Positions 10,101-17,639 are shown, counted from the first letter of the stretch. The stretch: 64,000 nucleotides of DNA from UBA8919 sp041658185 (GCA_041658185.1 JBBAAR010000002.1:62001-126000); one strand, 5' to 3'. Made by a program: numbers and translations. Notes: a model not told the origin generated them from the sequence alone.

Positions 10101-10409
10101 CAGAAACAAAAACTGGACTCGGAATTTTCCCAAAAAATGGCGGGTATAGAAAAGAGATATGAAAAAGAGTGGAAGGCGGTTGAGGAATCGCTTCTTAATG
10201 CGAACACGCAAAATCTCTCGGAAATTGAAAAATTAAAAAAAGAAATTGAAGTTTTTAAATCGGCGCAGGCATTCCAAAAAGCCGTTTTGGATGCCAAGAA
10301 AAGGTCAAACGAACCGGTAGCAGTCTCGTCATTATCAGATAAAAAAATAGATGTCGTTTCAACGACAATTCTGGCGAAGGTATGGAAATGGCTCAACGAA
10401 CCTGTATGA
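7113..10409 (+). CDS. Very long coiled-coil protein
   Basis: 1098 aa. The start ATG follows GGAGGT by seven bases; an in-frame GTG 33 bases earlier lacks a good ribosome site. The first 70 residues are Pro/Ser-rich and disordered (LPPMPPDNN, PSPSAEYEKR). From about 75 to 1060 nearly everything is heptad-like, rich in Glu, Lys and Leu. No ATPase head is present, so it is not an SMC/Rad50 protein. A coiled coil of this length could span roughly 150 nm if extended, which suggests a filament, tether or track; this is inference. It sits between the FliF/FliG-like gene and the Fn3 gene and overlaps the latter by four bases. The 5' spacer holds two copies of AAGTTCCG(N)2TCAGTTCAGTG. Confidence 0.8.
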   Translation: MNEEKKDVFGGNLPPMPPDNNIVTPSSLDLPPSPQNVPSTFISSASSFGSQPTQFAMPSPSAEYEKRFQEMEEVRLKLSKMLDEIQTKHEKEKQLWEEKMESSQKDSQAVLDEFAVRQLKEEEERIKKEAEIKEEKMRLELALSELETKLEEAREKTFIQALKAKDEEATAVRLEAAMKDVQLKSVKENATREIETIKTKLEASLAEKLLSLQKQYENKLAELYLRSSQKEKELVSKSESLQLEKETILRQADLEKEKISRELNDKIFKRQNEINSLNLKLDDAKENYNKNLQIIQGELTSAKAEILLSDAKVKADYEIKLNQFRSAVTEVESKNTALVIQMESERKISNEKQKSKEEEIAALKKQFLERESLLKTEYEKQVSFNNSDKNRLEAEMKSAMEKLRGEYERKTELLQNEKKIIEHEILIKKAEFEKIIRERDNEWRVKIQELTEKINSENQLLLQERNRFEKLITDAEKETVFAKSLLQDEIRKQREFYEETVLSKEEKIALITSDFEKREVGLRSDFEKRLSDTLNENIKLEMKFRNEIEILSSEYTKRLSVSLDEKTKIEQELRTRIAFIEKEHLKEIDLLKERLGADRELQKQEFQRKIDSEVASKNELEKKYQSAIDKKATEFEKNIRERTDEWNVKIEKIKSDYENRLKQVESENKFLQQEIYKKLEENNIGWQKKLETEKKYLEDKVANYDAELEVRKKQWAEESEKFRTIITRKENDIIVIKTNYENRLTEMSKSESNLKAAIEKLSADLIAEREKFSKELSVKMKEFESKYEELIRAKNAETISAERIYKAELKSVAVENEAKIAELKNELNLARKETETLREKWLEDKKLWIDEMAKKTSVSVDEQRSLILKKAELEALELKLKISEKAIGERIDIEKRKYEEMVDAKNEQLEFLKEQLKNMEDEMDEKIKLITQNSSVDKSAVREKEQEVKKLKDSIEHYKKVVEELEKEIPGMQADNKRKEEKIILMQKEIELKLSGQKQKLDSEFSQKMAGIEKRYEKEWKAVEESLLNANTQNLSEIEKLKKEIEVFKSAQAFQKAVLDAKKRSNEPVAVSSLSDKKIDVVSTTILAKVWKWLNEPV

Positions 10410-12034
10410 GAAAAAACAGGTTAAAGGTTAAAGGTTTAAGGTTTAAGGTGAAAAATGAATTCAAATTTTTCGCTTTTGTTTTTTTATTTTCTACTGGCTA
10501 CCTTCTATCTTTTACCTATCTTTTTTCTGCACCTCCTACCGTATTTTCTCTTATATCGTCTGCTGACGGTTATATTTCGCTTATTACAACACCGTCGTTT
10601 GATTGGGCGAATTCATCAGACCCGGATGGAGGAAGCATTTCTTATGCGTTTCAATATTCATTATTTAGTGATTTTTCTTCATATATTGAAAAAGGTAGTA
10701 TGTCTTACTCATCATATACATTTACAGATGATTTATTGATTGACGATAAAACATATTATTGGAGGGCGAAAGCGATTGATGCTGACGGAGGGGTAACATA
10801 TTCTGCAAGTCGTGTGATTCATATAAATACCTCCAATTTATCTCCGACAACTTTTTACTTAAAAGCGCCTGTTGATAATTCCACCGTCTTGAAAAGACCG
10901 TCGTTTGAGTGGAATCCCTCAGTTGACCCCGACCCGCCGGGTGTAATAAAATACACGGTTTATTATTCCTCTTATTCTGATTTTTCAATATACCAAATAA
11001 TTTCCGGCTTGACATCTCCAAATTATACTTTTACGTCAAATCTTACGGAGAATACGACATACTATTGGAAGGTTGCCGCAATTGACGAATATATTACGCC
11101 AGCGGTCGTTTTTTCGCAGATGTCATTTTCATTTTATGTGGAGCCCGTTCCGCCCGCAGCCCCTTCAAATGTTAAAATTACGGACGGAATAATTTCATGG
11201 AGTCCGGTTTCTTATGATGAAGACGGCGCAGCTATCGTAGATTTATCAACATATAAAATTTACCGTTCCATTGATATAAAAATAATAGGAAATACCGAAA
11301 CATTCGCCGGCTATACTACTGCGACTTCTACTTCTGCAACAAGCGGTTTTTGGACAGTTATCCGAGCGGTTGATGTTTTCGGAAACGAAAGTGCAAACTC
11401 CGTTGCAGTAAAATCAGACGAAACAAAACAGATTTTAATTTCAAACGATAAGGAAGTTATTATTGAATTACCGTTAGCAGTACAGTCATCGCTTTCAAAT
11501 GTCATAATTTCAATTTCCAAATCCGGAAATATTTACGATATAAAACCGCTTAACTCCTCGGCGATGGCGGAAATAAAAGGATTTATATTTTCGTCACCCG
11601 TCAAAATAACTTTTGAGGCGGCCGGTGATTGCGTATATTGGTACAACGGGGTTGAATATGTCGCCCTCGGCGGAAAAAAGGGCAACAGCATAACCGTTGA
11701 GACGACGAAATTAGGCAAATTTTATACTGGGACGATTGCCGCTACTAAACTAAAATTGGCTTCTTCATTTCCTACGAAAATATTTACTCCCAATAATGAC
11801 GGTATAAACGATGAAATAAACCTTACATTTACCGGAGTTACGGAGGATTTAACTGATGCGGAGATTTTTGATATAACCGGTAAAAAAATTGCGGATATGA
11901 CGCAAAATGACTATACATGGTTTTCGTGGGACGGGAAAAACTCCGACGGTAAAACTGTGCTTCCCGGCATTTATATCTATCAGGTTAAAAGCGGAAAAAA
12001 TGTATGTAACGGTACGGTGGTAGTAGCCCGATAG
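10406..12034 (+). CDS. Secreted fibronectin-III-like protein with gliding/CHU_C-type C-terminal domain
   Basis: 542 aa. The start is placed at the ATG that overlaps the upstream stop (ATGA), indicating translational coupling. A basic N-terminus encoded by GGTTAAAGG repeats and a hydrophobic segment end near FSAPPT, giving a signal peptide. Two Fn3/Ig-like repeats begin with SFDWANSSDPDGG and SFEWNPSVDPDPP; a third Fn3-like unit follows near residue 240. The last 90 residues begin IFTPNNDGINDEINL, typical of the gliding-motility-associated/CHU_C and FlgD-like Ig domains found at the ends of type IX-type cargo (family knowledge). Likely a surface-exposed or secreted substrate of the same envelope system. 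No enzyme motif is visible. Confidence 0.75.
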   Translation: MRKNRLKVKGLRFKVKNEFKFFAFVFLFSTGYLLSFTYLFSAPPTVFSLISSADGYISLITTPSFDWANSSDPDGGSISYAFQYSLFSDFSSYIEKGSMSYSSYTFTDDLLIDDKTYYWRAKAIDADGGVTYSASRVIHINTSNLSPTTFYLKAPVDNSTVLKRPSFEWNPSVDPDPPGVIKYTVYYSSYSDFSIYQIISGLTSPNYTFTSNLTENTTYYWKVAAIDEYITPAVVFSQMSFSFYVEPVPPAAPSNVKITDGIISWSPVSYDEDGAAIVDLSTYKIYRSIDIKIIGNTETFAGYTTATSTSATSGFWTVIRAVDVFGNESANSVAVKSDETKQILISNDKEVIIELPLAVQSSLSNVIISISKSGNIYDIKPLNSSAMAEIKGFIFSSPVKITFEAAGDCVYWYNGVEYVALGGKKGNSITVETTKLGKFYTGTIAATKLKLASSFPTKIFTPNNDGINDEINLTFTGVTEDLTDAEIFDITGKKIADMTQNDYTWFSWDGKNSDGKTVLPGIYIYQVKSGKNVCNGTVVVAR

Positions 12035-12036
12035 GG

Positions 12037-12162
12037 CAGGTTAAAGGTTAAAGGTCAAAATATGAAATTAAAAATTAAAAATTACAATAAAGATATAGTG
12101 CGACGACTTATCGTCGTTTGTAGTGTTTTACTTTTTACTTTTCACTTTTTATCTTTAACCTG
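12037..12162. repeat. GGTTAAAGG-type palindrome around start and signal peptide
   Basis: CAGGTTAAAG at the left end and CTTTAACCTG at the right end are exact complements 106 bases apart. Between them lie the start codon and most of the signal peptide of the LysM protein, plus a smaller perfect hairpin CGACGACTTATCGTCG. The related array at 10419-10450 precedes the Fn3 gene. Confidence 0.65.
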
Positions 12163-13375
12163 TCTTTTTGCTGCTTTTGAAAATCCGTCTTCCGGTGCGA
12201 GACCTTACGGTATGGGAAATGCTTTTACGGGACTTGCCGACGATATTCAGGCGATTTTTTACAATCCCGCGGGGATTACGCAAGTTAGACATAAAGAACT
12301 TATAACATATTTTGGGAAGCCGTTTGTCGGGCTCGACGATAAAAGCGATATCTCCGATGGTTTCGTGGGCTATATTTACCCTTTAAGAGGCCGGGAATCG
12401 TTTGCCGTTTCCGTAAGCGATTTTCGTTTGTCAACCGTCTACAATGAAAATATAGCAGCGTTAAGTTATGCAAAAGAATTTTCAAAGCGTCTATCATTCG
12501 GTTTGAATATGAAAGTACTGCGGATAAAATACGGAAGCGATTCCTACACCGATATTGACCCTCTTTTTGAGAGGACTTCGCGGACATCGTTTTCCGGTGA
12601 TTTCGGTTTATTTGTTAAATTATCAAAAAAATTTTATACGGGGCTTTCCGCATTTAACTTAAATGAGCCGAATATAGGAATAGGGGAAACGGTGCGACTC
12701 CCCATAAAAGTCCGGCTGGGTTTCGGACTGCGTTCAAAATTTGCGACATTCTGTCTTGACGCCGAGCACCAGCAGGATGAATTAAAGTATTTTTTCGGCG
12801 GAGAAAAATCCTTTTTCAATGATAAATTTTATTTTAGAGAGGGTTTCGGTTATGGAAAAGATTTTGTAAATGTATCGCTCGGGCTTTCCGTTCTTCCCGA
12901 CCCGTTAAGAATTGATTACGCTTTTCAACTTCCGATAACAGGGGTAAAAGATATTATGGGAACTCATCGTTTGTCTATTGTTTTTGAATTCGGAAAAGAG
13001 ATAAGCGACCCCTACACGAAGGACTTAGAAAGTGAAATTTCACGGTTGGAAAGAGAAAAAGCGGAATTGCAAAAAAAATTGGAGACGACGGAAGCAGATT
13101 TGACAAATGTGTCGTCGGAGTCGGAAAAAACAAAAGTACAACTTGACGAAATCCAACGTCAGAAAGAACAACTTGAAAAAGATATGCGGCGAATAGAATC
13201 CCGTCCCGCCCCTAAAAAAATAGTATCGCACACCGTTGAAAAAGGCGACACACTCTCATCAATTTCACAAAAATATTACGGAACATCGGACAGGTGGCAG
13301 GATATCTATAATGCCAACAAAAATAAAATTGAAAGGGGGATACCGGTTGTGGGAACTCAACTGGTTATACCGTAA
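12062..13375 (+). CDS. PorV/PorQ-like outer-membrane protein with coiled coil and LysM domain
   Basis: 437 aa. After the signal peptide (about 1-38), GARPYGMGNAFTGLADD and IFYNPAGI give the PorV/PorQ signature, and barrel-like strands continue to about residue 300. A charged coiled coil (305-375) leads to a C-terminal LysM (HTVEKGDTLSSISQKYYG), the common peptidoglycan-binding module. The fusion would tie an outer-membrane barrel to the cell wall. It is the second PorV-like gene of the operon; the first carries TPRs in the same position. The kinase-like gene begins three bases after its stop. Confidence 0.8.
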   Translation: MKLKIKNYNKDIVRRLIVVCSVLLFTFHFLSLTCLFAAFENPSSGARPYGMGNAFTGLADDIQAIFYNPAGITQVRHKELITYFGKPFVGLDDKSDISDGFVGYIYPLRGRESFAVSVSDFRLSTVYNENIAALSYAKEFSKRLSFGLNMKVLRIKYGSDSYTDIDPLFERTSRTSFSGDFGLFVKLSKKFYTGLSAFNLNEPNIGIGETVRLPIKVRLGFGLRSKFATFCLDAEHQQDELKYFFGGEKSFFNDKFYFREGFGYGKDFVNVSLGLSVLPDPLRIDYAFQLPITGVKDIMGTHRLSIVFEFGKEISDPYTKDLESEISRLEREKAELQKKLETTEADLTNVSSESEKTKVQLDEIQRQKEQLEKDMRRIESRPAPKKIVSHTVEKGDTLSSISQKYYGTSDRWQDIYNANKNKIERGIPVVGTQLVIP

Positions 13376-13378
13376 AAT

Positions 13379-14338
13379 ATGAAATCTTTAACGGATTATT
13401 GGAGAACAAAATTTGTTGAACTGCAAAAGCAATTTAACGATGATAAGAAAAAAAACAATTCTGAAAAAAAGGAATTGAAGGATAAAATTTTTGAACAATC
13501 CGTTACAATCAAAGAATTACAGGATAAAATTTCCGAATTTGAAAAAACGGTTGTGGAAAAAGAAAAAATAATTTCTAAAATAGAGACGGATAAAGCGGCG
13601 ATGGAAGAATCACACGTAAAGGAAATAGAAAAAATAAAAAATGAAAATACTGAAAATATCCGTTTGATTGAACAAAAAAATTACGATAATGAGACGGTTC
13701 TTATTTCGGAATTTGTCAGATTCTTAAAAAAAGATGTCGGATATATAAATGGTCTGGTCAGGGTTTTAGGTGAAATTTGTAAAGAAAAAAAGTCAAAAAA
13801 AGTTATTGAAAATCTTATTGAGCACTTAGAGTGGATGTCTCAACTTGCCGACGAGCTTTCTTGGTTTTCACAACCGTTTAAGAAAGAAGAAGGGTTGACA
13901 GACGCGGCATATTTACTTGAAAAAGTAGTCGGAGAATTTAAGGATTCATCTGCTGCTAAAAATGTTAAAATAACCGTTGATATCAGAGAAAAAATACAAG
14001 AAATAAGCATTTTTGAATCGCATCTTAAAACGGTTTTTACAGAAATAATTAAAAATTCTTTAGATGCAATGCCTCATGGCGGATTGCTTACGATAAAAAT
14101 TGAAAGGCTGCCTGTGGAAGGTATAGTGATTGAGTTTTCAGATACAGGCCGCGGCATTCCGTCTCATTTATTAGAAAAGGTTACAAAACCGTTCTTTTCA
14201 ACCAAAAAAAAGATAGGTTTCGGATTGGGAATGACGAGGGTTCGCAAAATCTTGGATGCCTATGGATACCATCTGACGATTACCAGCGAAGAAGATAAAG
14301 GAACAACGGTAAAACTGACGCTGAAAGCGTCATACTGA
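13379..14338 (+). CDS. Histidine-kinase-like ATPase, coiled-coil N-terminus, no obvious phospho-acceptor His
   Basis: 319 aa, no TM segment or signal peptide, so cytoplasmic. Residues 1-110 are coiled coil. A DHp-like helical pair covers about 112-170. The GHKL ATPase is complete: N-box EIIKNSLDAM, G1 DTGRGIP, F-box PFFSTK, G2 GFGLGM. Where NtrB/PilS-type kinases have the H-box, this protein reads FVRFLKKDVGYI, with no histidine. It may therefore act as an ATP-binding sensor or scaffold, or phosphorylate elsewhere (inference). No response regulator is adjacent. Confidence 0.75.
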   Translation: MKSLTDYWRTKFVELQKQFNDDKKKNNSEKKELKDKIFEQSVTIKELQDKISEFEKTVVEKEKIISKIETDKAAMEESHVKEIEKIKNENTENIRLIEQKNYDNETVLISEFVRFLKKDVGYINGLVRVLGEICKEKKSKKVIENLIEHLEWMSQLADELSWFSQPFKKEEGLTDAAYLLEKVVGEFKDSSAAKNVKITVDIREKIQEISIFESHLKTVFTEIIKNSLDAMPHGGLLTIKIERLPVEGIVIEFSDTGRGIPSHLLEKVTKPFFSTKKKIGFGLGMTRVRKILDAYGYHLTITSEEDKGTTVKLTLKASY

Positions 14339-14339
14339 A

Positions 14340-14354
14340 CCCCGCCAAGGCGGG
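14340..14354. repeat. Short GC-rich palindrome in intergenic spacer
   Basis: CCCCGCC and GGCGGG form a compact hairpin with a two-base AA loop in the 43-base spacer. There is no T-run, so it is not a terminator; it may be a fragment of a dispersed repeat. Confidence 0.4.
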
Positions 14355-14381
14355 ACATTGCTCCGTGAAGGGTCTCAAAAA

Positions 14382-15437
14382 ATGGATAAAATAAAAAATA
14401 CCAACAGGCATTATTATTTTGCGAAGGCATATTTTGCGGCCGGAATGTTTGGTCGTGCGCTTGACGAATTTGACAAGGCGATGAAATTTTCTCCAGAATT
14501 TGCCAACATTCATTATGATGCGGCAAAAACATATGAAAAAATGGAATTATTCGGCAATGCCGCAAAAGAATATAAAATTGCACTTGATATAAATCCTCAT
14601 TACGCGGATGCAAAAGAATCATTAGCAAAACTTTTGTCCGGCAATCGCGACAAAAAATTGAAGATAAAAAAGATACTTCCCGTTAAAAAAATAATAAAAA
14701 TTTCCTCTGCTGTTTTTTCGTTGTTTATAATAATTTTTACAATTTATTATTTTGCCAGGCCCGTTCCGCAGAGCATAGCATACTTTTCTATACCGTCGCT
14801 GCATCCGTCCGGGATTACAATTTCAGATAAAGAGATATGGATTTGCGATTGGTTCTCTTCCACCATATATAGACATAAATTTGATGTCTCGCTCTCGCTT
14901 ATAAAATCAACAAAACTCTCGGACATACATCCTGCCGGAATCGCATCTAATAAAAAGGAGTTGTGGATATGCGATGCATTTTCAAAAAAGATTTTTCAGT
15001 TTGATAAAAATACGCTGAAAGTTTCCGGAAGTTTCCAGAGCCCTGGCGCCAATCCGTCGGCAATTTTTGATTCGGGTAAATTTCTATGGTCTTGTGATTC
15101 TCAGGATGATAAAATTTATCGTCATAAAAAAGACAAAAATTTAACAATTGATTTGACATTTTCGCTTTCAAATCCGAACACCGTCGGGCTTTTCGTCAAA
15201 GGGAATAATATTTTTGTTGCGGATGCGGACACAGGCAAGGTTCACAGGTATTTTTTAGACGAGAAAGTGAAAAAAATAAGCCAGATTTCAGAATATGAAA
15301 TTCCTGCTTTCGGCACATCTGCAACCACCGCCAGAAAAATTTCCGGATTAACTATGACTTCCGATTATCTGTTTCTTACTTCCGAGGGTACCGGCGAGGT
15401 CTACAGGATTCCTTTCAAAATGTTAAAGAACAGATAA
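14382..15437 (+). CDS. Membrane protein with cytoplasmic TPRs and exported beta-propeller-like domain
   Basis: 351 aa from the ATG; an upstream in-frame TTG would overlap the spacer hairpin. Three TPR-like helix pairs lie at 8-85 (YYFAKAYFAAGMFGRALDEF), a TM helix at about 103-125 (VFSLFIIIFTIYYFA), then about 220 residues of repeated strands such as PSGITISDKEIWICDW and NPSAIFDSGKFLWSCD, consistent with an NHL/SMP-30-type propeller. This is the last gene of the riboswitch-controlled run. TPRs inside and a propeller outside suggest a transmembrane link between the cytoplasmic components and the envelope; this is inference. Confidence 0.7.
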   Translation: MDKIKNTNRHYYFAKAYFAAGMFGRALDEFDKAMKFSPEFANIHYDAAKTYEKMELFGNAAKEYKIALDINPHYADAKESLAKLLSGNRDKKLKIKKILPVKKIIKISSAVFSLFIIIFTIYYFARPVPQSIAYFSIPSLHPSGITISDKEIWICDWFSSTIYRHKFDVSLSLIKSTKLSDIHPAGIASNKKELWICDAFSKKIFQFDKNTLKVSGSFQSPGANPSAIFDSGKFLWSCDSQDDKIYRHKKDKNLTIDLTFSLSNPNTVGLFVKGNNIFVADADTGKVHRYFLDEKVKKISQISEYEIPAFGTSATTARKISGLTMTSDYLFLTSEGTGEVYRIPFKMLKNR

Positions 15438-15445
15438 AAATTTTC

Positions 15446-15474
15446 TTGACAAAAATAATAAAATTTTATATTAT
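15446..15474 (+). promoter_or_regulatory. Promoter of the tRNA cluster
   Basis: TTGACA and TATTAT are separated by 17 bases, 13 bases upstream of the first tRNA. The region is otherwise A/T only. Confidence 0.7.
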
Positions 15475-15486
15475 AAAAAAATAGTT

Positions 15487-15558
15487 GCCCCCATGGACTA
15501 GCGGTTAGGTCACCACCCTTTCAAGGTGGTAGCACGAGTTCGACTCTCGTTGGGGGCA
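15487..15558 (+). tRNA. tRNA-Glu (TTC)
   Basis: The acceptor stem GCCCCCA pairs with TGGGGGC and the discriminator is A. The anticodon stem CACCACC/GGTGGT frames the loop CTTTCAA with anticodon TTC. The T-arm contains GTTCGAC. CCA is not encoded. Confidence 0.95.
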
Positions 15559-15563
15559 CATAA

Positions 15564-15635
15564 GGGCGATTAACTCAGCGGGAGAGTGCCACCCTTACAC
15601 GGTGGAGGCCGCAGGTTCAATCCCTGCATCGCCCA
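15564..15635 (+). tRNA. tRNA-Val (TAC)
   Basis: GGGCGAT pairs with ATCGCCC and the discriminator is A. The anticodon loop CTTACAC gives TAC, and the T-arm has GGTTCAATCC. It is separated from tRNA-Glu by five bases. Confidence 0.95.
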
Positions 15636-15640
15636 TTAAA

Positions 15641-15723
15641 GGTAATTAAAAATTGAAAATTAAGAATTATGGATTTTAACATTTTCACAATTCTCAACTT
15701 TTAATTCTCAATTCTTAATTGTT
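15641..15723. repeat. AT-rich palindrome between tRNA-Val and tRNA-Asp (TTAAGAATTGAGAATT family)
   Basis: AATTGAAAATTAAGAATT on the left is complemented by AATTCTCAATTCTTAATT on the right, with CAACTTTTAATT in between. This is a third low-complexity palindrome type, here inside a tRNA operon. Confidence 0.6.
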
Positions 15724-15729
15724 GTTTCT

Positions 15730-15805
15730 GGGGACGTGGTGTAGCCTGGTTTAACATGCTGCCCTGTCAAGGCAGAGATCGCGGGTTCAAATCCCGTCGT
15801 CCCCG
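15730..15805 (+). tRNA. tRNA-Asp (GTC)
   Basis: GGGGACG pairs with CGTCCCC and the discriminator is G, usual for Asp. The anticodon loop CTGTCAA gives GTC, and the T-arm contains GGGTTCAAATCCC. Its T-arm and acceptor 3' half overlap the end of the convergent recombinase gene. Confidence 0.95.
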
Positions 15806-17469
15806 TTTCTTGTCCCTCTCATACCACTAGTTGACACCTCACCACCAGTTCCTCTGAATATAGGTAAATTTCCGTTTTTTGCTCTATCCAGGAGTTTCTG
15901 TAATGTTTCAGAACCAGGCCAGTTCCACAGGGTAATTTTGATTCTATCTGCCAGCTTAGGTCTATAAATAATTTCCTTAACAAGTGTATGCATCAGTTGC
16001 ACCTGGTCTTTTCTTTCAAGTGCATAGAATGTTTTTGAGAAGTCTCTTAATATCCTTCCAACCGCATCAGTATCAACTTCCGTTTTACCTTTGCTTGCAA
16101 TTTCTACATCTATTTGTAATATTTCTTCTTCAATTTCTTTTTTCCTTACTTCATATTCAAGATATTCTTTTGTTATTGAGTTGTCTTTTCTTTCACCAAT
16201 CTCCGGATGTGTCTTAAGGAAATTTATGACCCCGCGTATTTCACTATTTATATTCTGTAGTTGTTTTAGTAGCGCACTCTTTTTTTTCTTAAGTGGTTTA
16301 GAAGATTCTCCTGCTTCAATATTCACTAGTTCTATTAATTTATTCAACACTTTCTTGTTGGATCCCAATTCTATCAATCTCTCAATGACATATTTTTCTA
16401 ATTCTTCCGCCGGTACGCTTCTCAACTTGCACTCAGTTCTATCACCCTCAACTACGGAGCGGCATTTATAATAAAAATATATTCTTGTTGTTCCATCTTT
16501 TCTTGTCTTAGGCCTTGCGTACATAGTCATCGCAGAGCCACAATACCCACACTTAAGAAGTCCCGTCAATAACATATCATATTTATTCTGACTGATGGAC
16601 TTCTTTTTCTTTCTGTTTCTTTTCATTATTTCCTGAACTTGATTAAATGTCTCAATATCTATTATCGGTTTATGAACACCTTTAAACTGTTCAATTTGTT
16701 TTGTTTTCGGATTTTCAATTTCGAAAATTCCGATGTAAAGCTTATTATTCAAAATTCTTGCTATATCTTTCTTTTTGAATTGTCTTCCTCCTCTAAGTTT
16801 TTTGTTTTTCCTGTAAGTTTTGGTTCTATAGAAACGACTCAATTCCTTTGCAACTAAATGGCAGGATTTTATCTCAAGATAAAGTTGGAACGCTTTTTTT
16901 ACAATTTTTTTTTCATCATGGACAATTTCAAGTCTTTTATTTTTAAGTATGTAACCTAGCGACGGCATACCACCACCCCACAGACCTATTTTTACTCTGA
17001 AATACCTTGAATCTTTTGCCCTCTCAACATCGAGCTCTCTGTCGTATTGAGCAAACCTTATCATTATATCTACCAATAATCTGCCAGCTAGCGTTTTCGT
17101 ATCTATTGGCTCTGTTGATGATACAAGAGTAATATTATGTTTTTCAAACAGTTCAAGTAGATCCTGGAAATCTCTTGTCGACCGAGTAAGCCTATCTAAT
17201 TTATAAATTATGACAATGTCAATTTTACCTTCTCTAATGTCCTGCAAAAGTTTTTGAATCGCAGGCCTTTTCAAATTCTTACCTGAAAAATCTTCATCAT
17301 CATAAAGGGTTTCAAGTTCTTTCCAGAGCTCTTCTTTCATGCTGAGGTTTTTGTAATGACAAGAGGCTCTCTGTACCTTGTTTGATGGGACATCTAATCC
17401 TGGTTCTGCTTTTGATGTTCTTGTATATATCGCAACTTTTTTTTCTTGTAGCGTCTTTTTCTTTTCCAT
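15787..17469 (-). CDS. Large serine recombinase (site-specific integrase/resolvase)
   Basis: 560 aa from the ATG after an AGAGG site; longer in-frame starts add only a hydrophobic stretch. The resolvase domain begins VAIYTRTSKAEPG (likely catalytic Ser in TRTS) and contains IIYKLDRLTRSTRDF, the usual active-site helix. A Recombinase domain follows (about 180-300), then a zinc-ribbon, CGYCGSAM...YKCRS...C, and a coiled-coil tail. Such proteins integrate phages and mobile elements without a cofactor. The stop codon lies inside the T-arm of the convergent tRNA-Asp, so the gene abuts the tRNA 3' end, a typical integration target. It probably mobilised some or all of the accessory genes to its right. 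Confidence 0.9.
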   Translation of the reverse strand: MEKKKTLQEKKVAIYTRTSKAEPGLDVPSNKVQRASCHYKNLSMKEELWKELETLYDDEDFSGKNLKRPAIQKLLQDIREGKIDIVIIYKLDRLTRSTRDFQDLLELFEKHNITLVSSTEPIDTKTLAGRLLVDIMIRFAQYDRELDVERAKDSRYFRVKIGLWGGGMPSLGYILKNKRLEIVHDEKKIVKKAFQLYLEIKSCHLVAKELSRFYRTKTYRKNKKLRGGRQFKKKDIARILNNKLYIGIFEIENPKTKQIEQFKGVHKPIIDIETFNQVQEIMKRNRKKKKSISQNKYDMLLTGLLKCGYCGSAMTMYARPKTRKDGTTRIYFYYKCRSVVEGDRTECKLRSVPAEELEKYVIERLIELGSNKKVLNKLIELVNIEAGESSKPLKKKKSALLKQLQNINSEIRGVINFLKTHPEIGERKDNSITKEYLEYEVRKKEIEEEILQIDVEIASKGKTEVDTDAVGRILRDFSKTFYALERKDQVQLMHTLVKEIIYRPKLADRIKITLWNWPGSETLQKLLDRAKNGNLPIFRGTGGEVSTSGMRGTRNGDDGI

Positions 17470-17550
17470 GATAGCCTCTGTTAAAAATAAATAGAACAAA
17501 AAAATTGTAGCAAAAATTGCTAATATAGTCAAGTGGTATTTGAGTCCCCG
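15799..17550. mobile_element. Possible minimal recombinase element at tRNA-Asp
   Basis: The sequence GTCCCCG occurs at the tRNA-Asp 3' end (15799-15805) and again beyond the recombinase start (17544-17550). Just inside these lie complementary sequences, ATACCACTAGTTGAC (15821-15835) and GTCAAGTGGTAT (17528-17539). These could be the crossover core and recombinase-binding arms. A 7-base direct repeat may also be chance, and the true far end could be tens of kilobases away. Confidence 0.35.
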
Positions 17551-17610
17551 GCGCTTTAAGTATTCTTAAAGAAATATTTTATAAGTTGAAAAACCATTTT
17601 TTAATTTTTA

Positions 17611-17639
17611 TTGACAATGATTGTTTTTTATAATATACT
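17611..17639 (+). promoter_or_regulatory. Promoter upstream of the accessory block
   Basis: TTGACA and TATACT are separated by 17 bases, 28 bases before the start codon of the next gene. It lies just outside the putative recombinase element. Confidence 0.7.

Noticed and set aside
9524..10396. Overlapping minus-strand frames of 99-150 codons opposite the coiled-coil gene
   Set aside because: Ser/Phe-rich antisense of Glu/Lys-rich heptads; a common artefact of coiled-coil genes.
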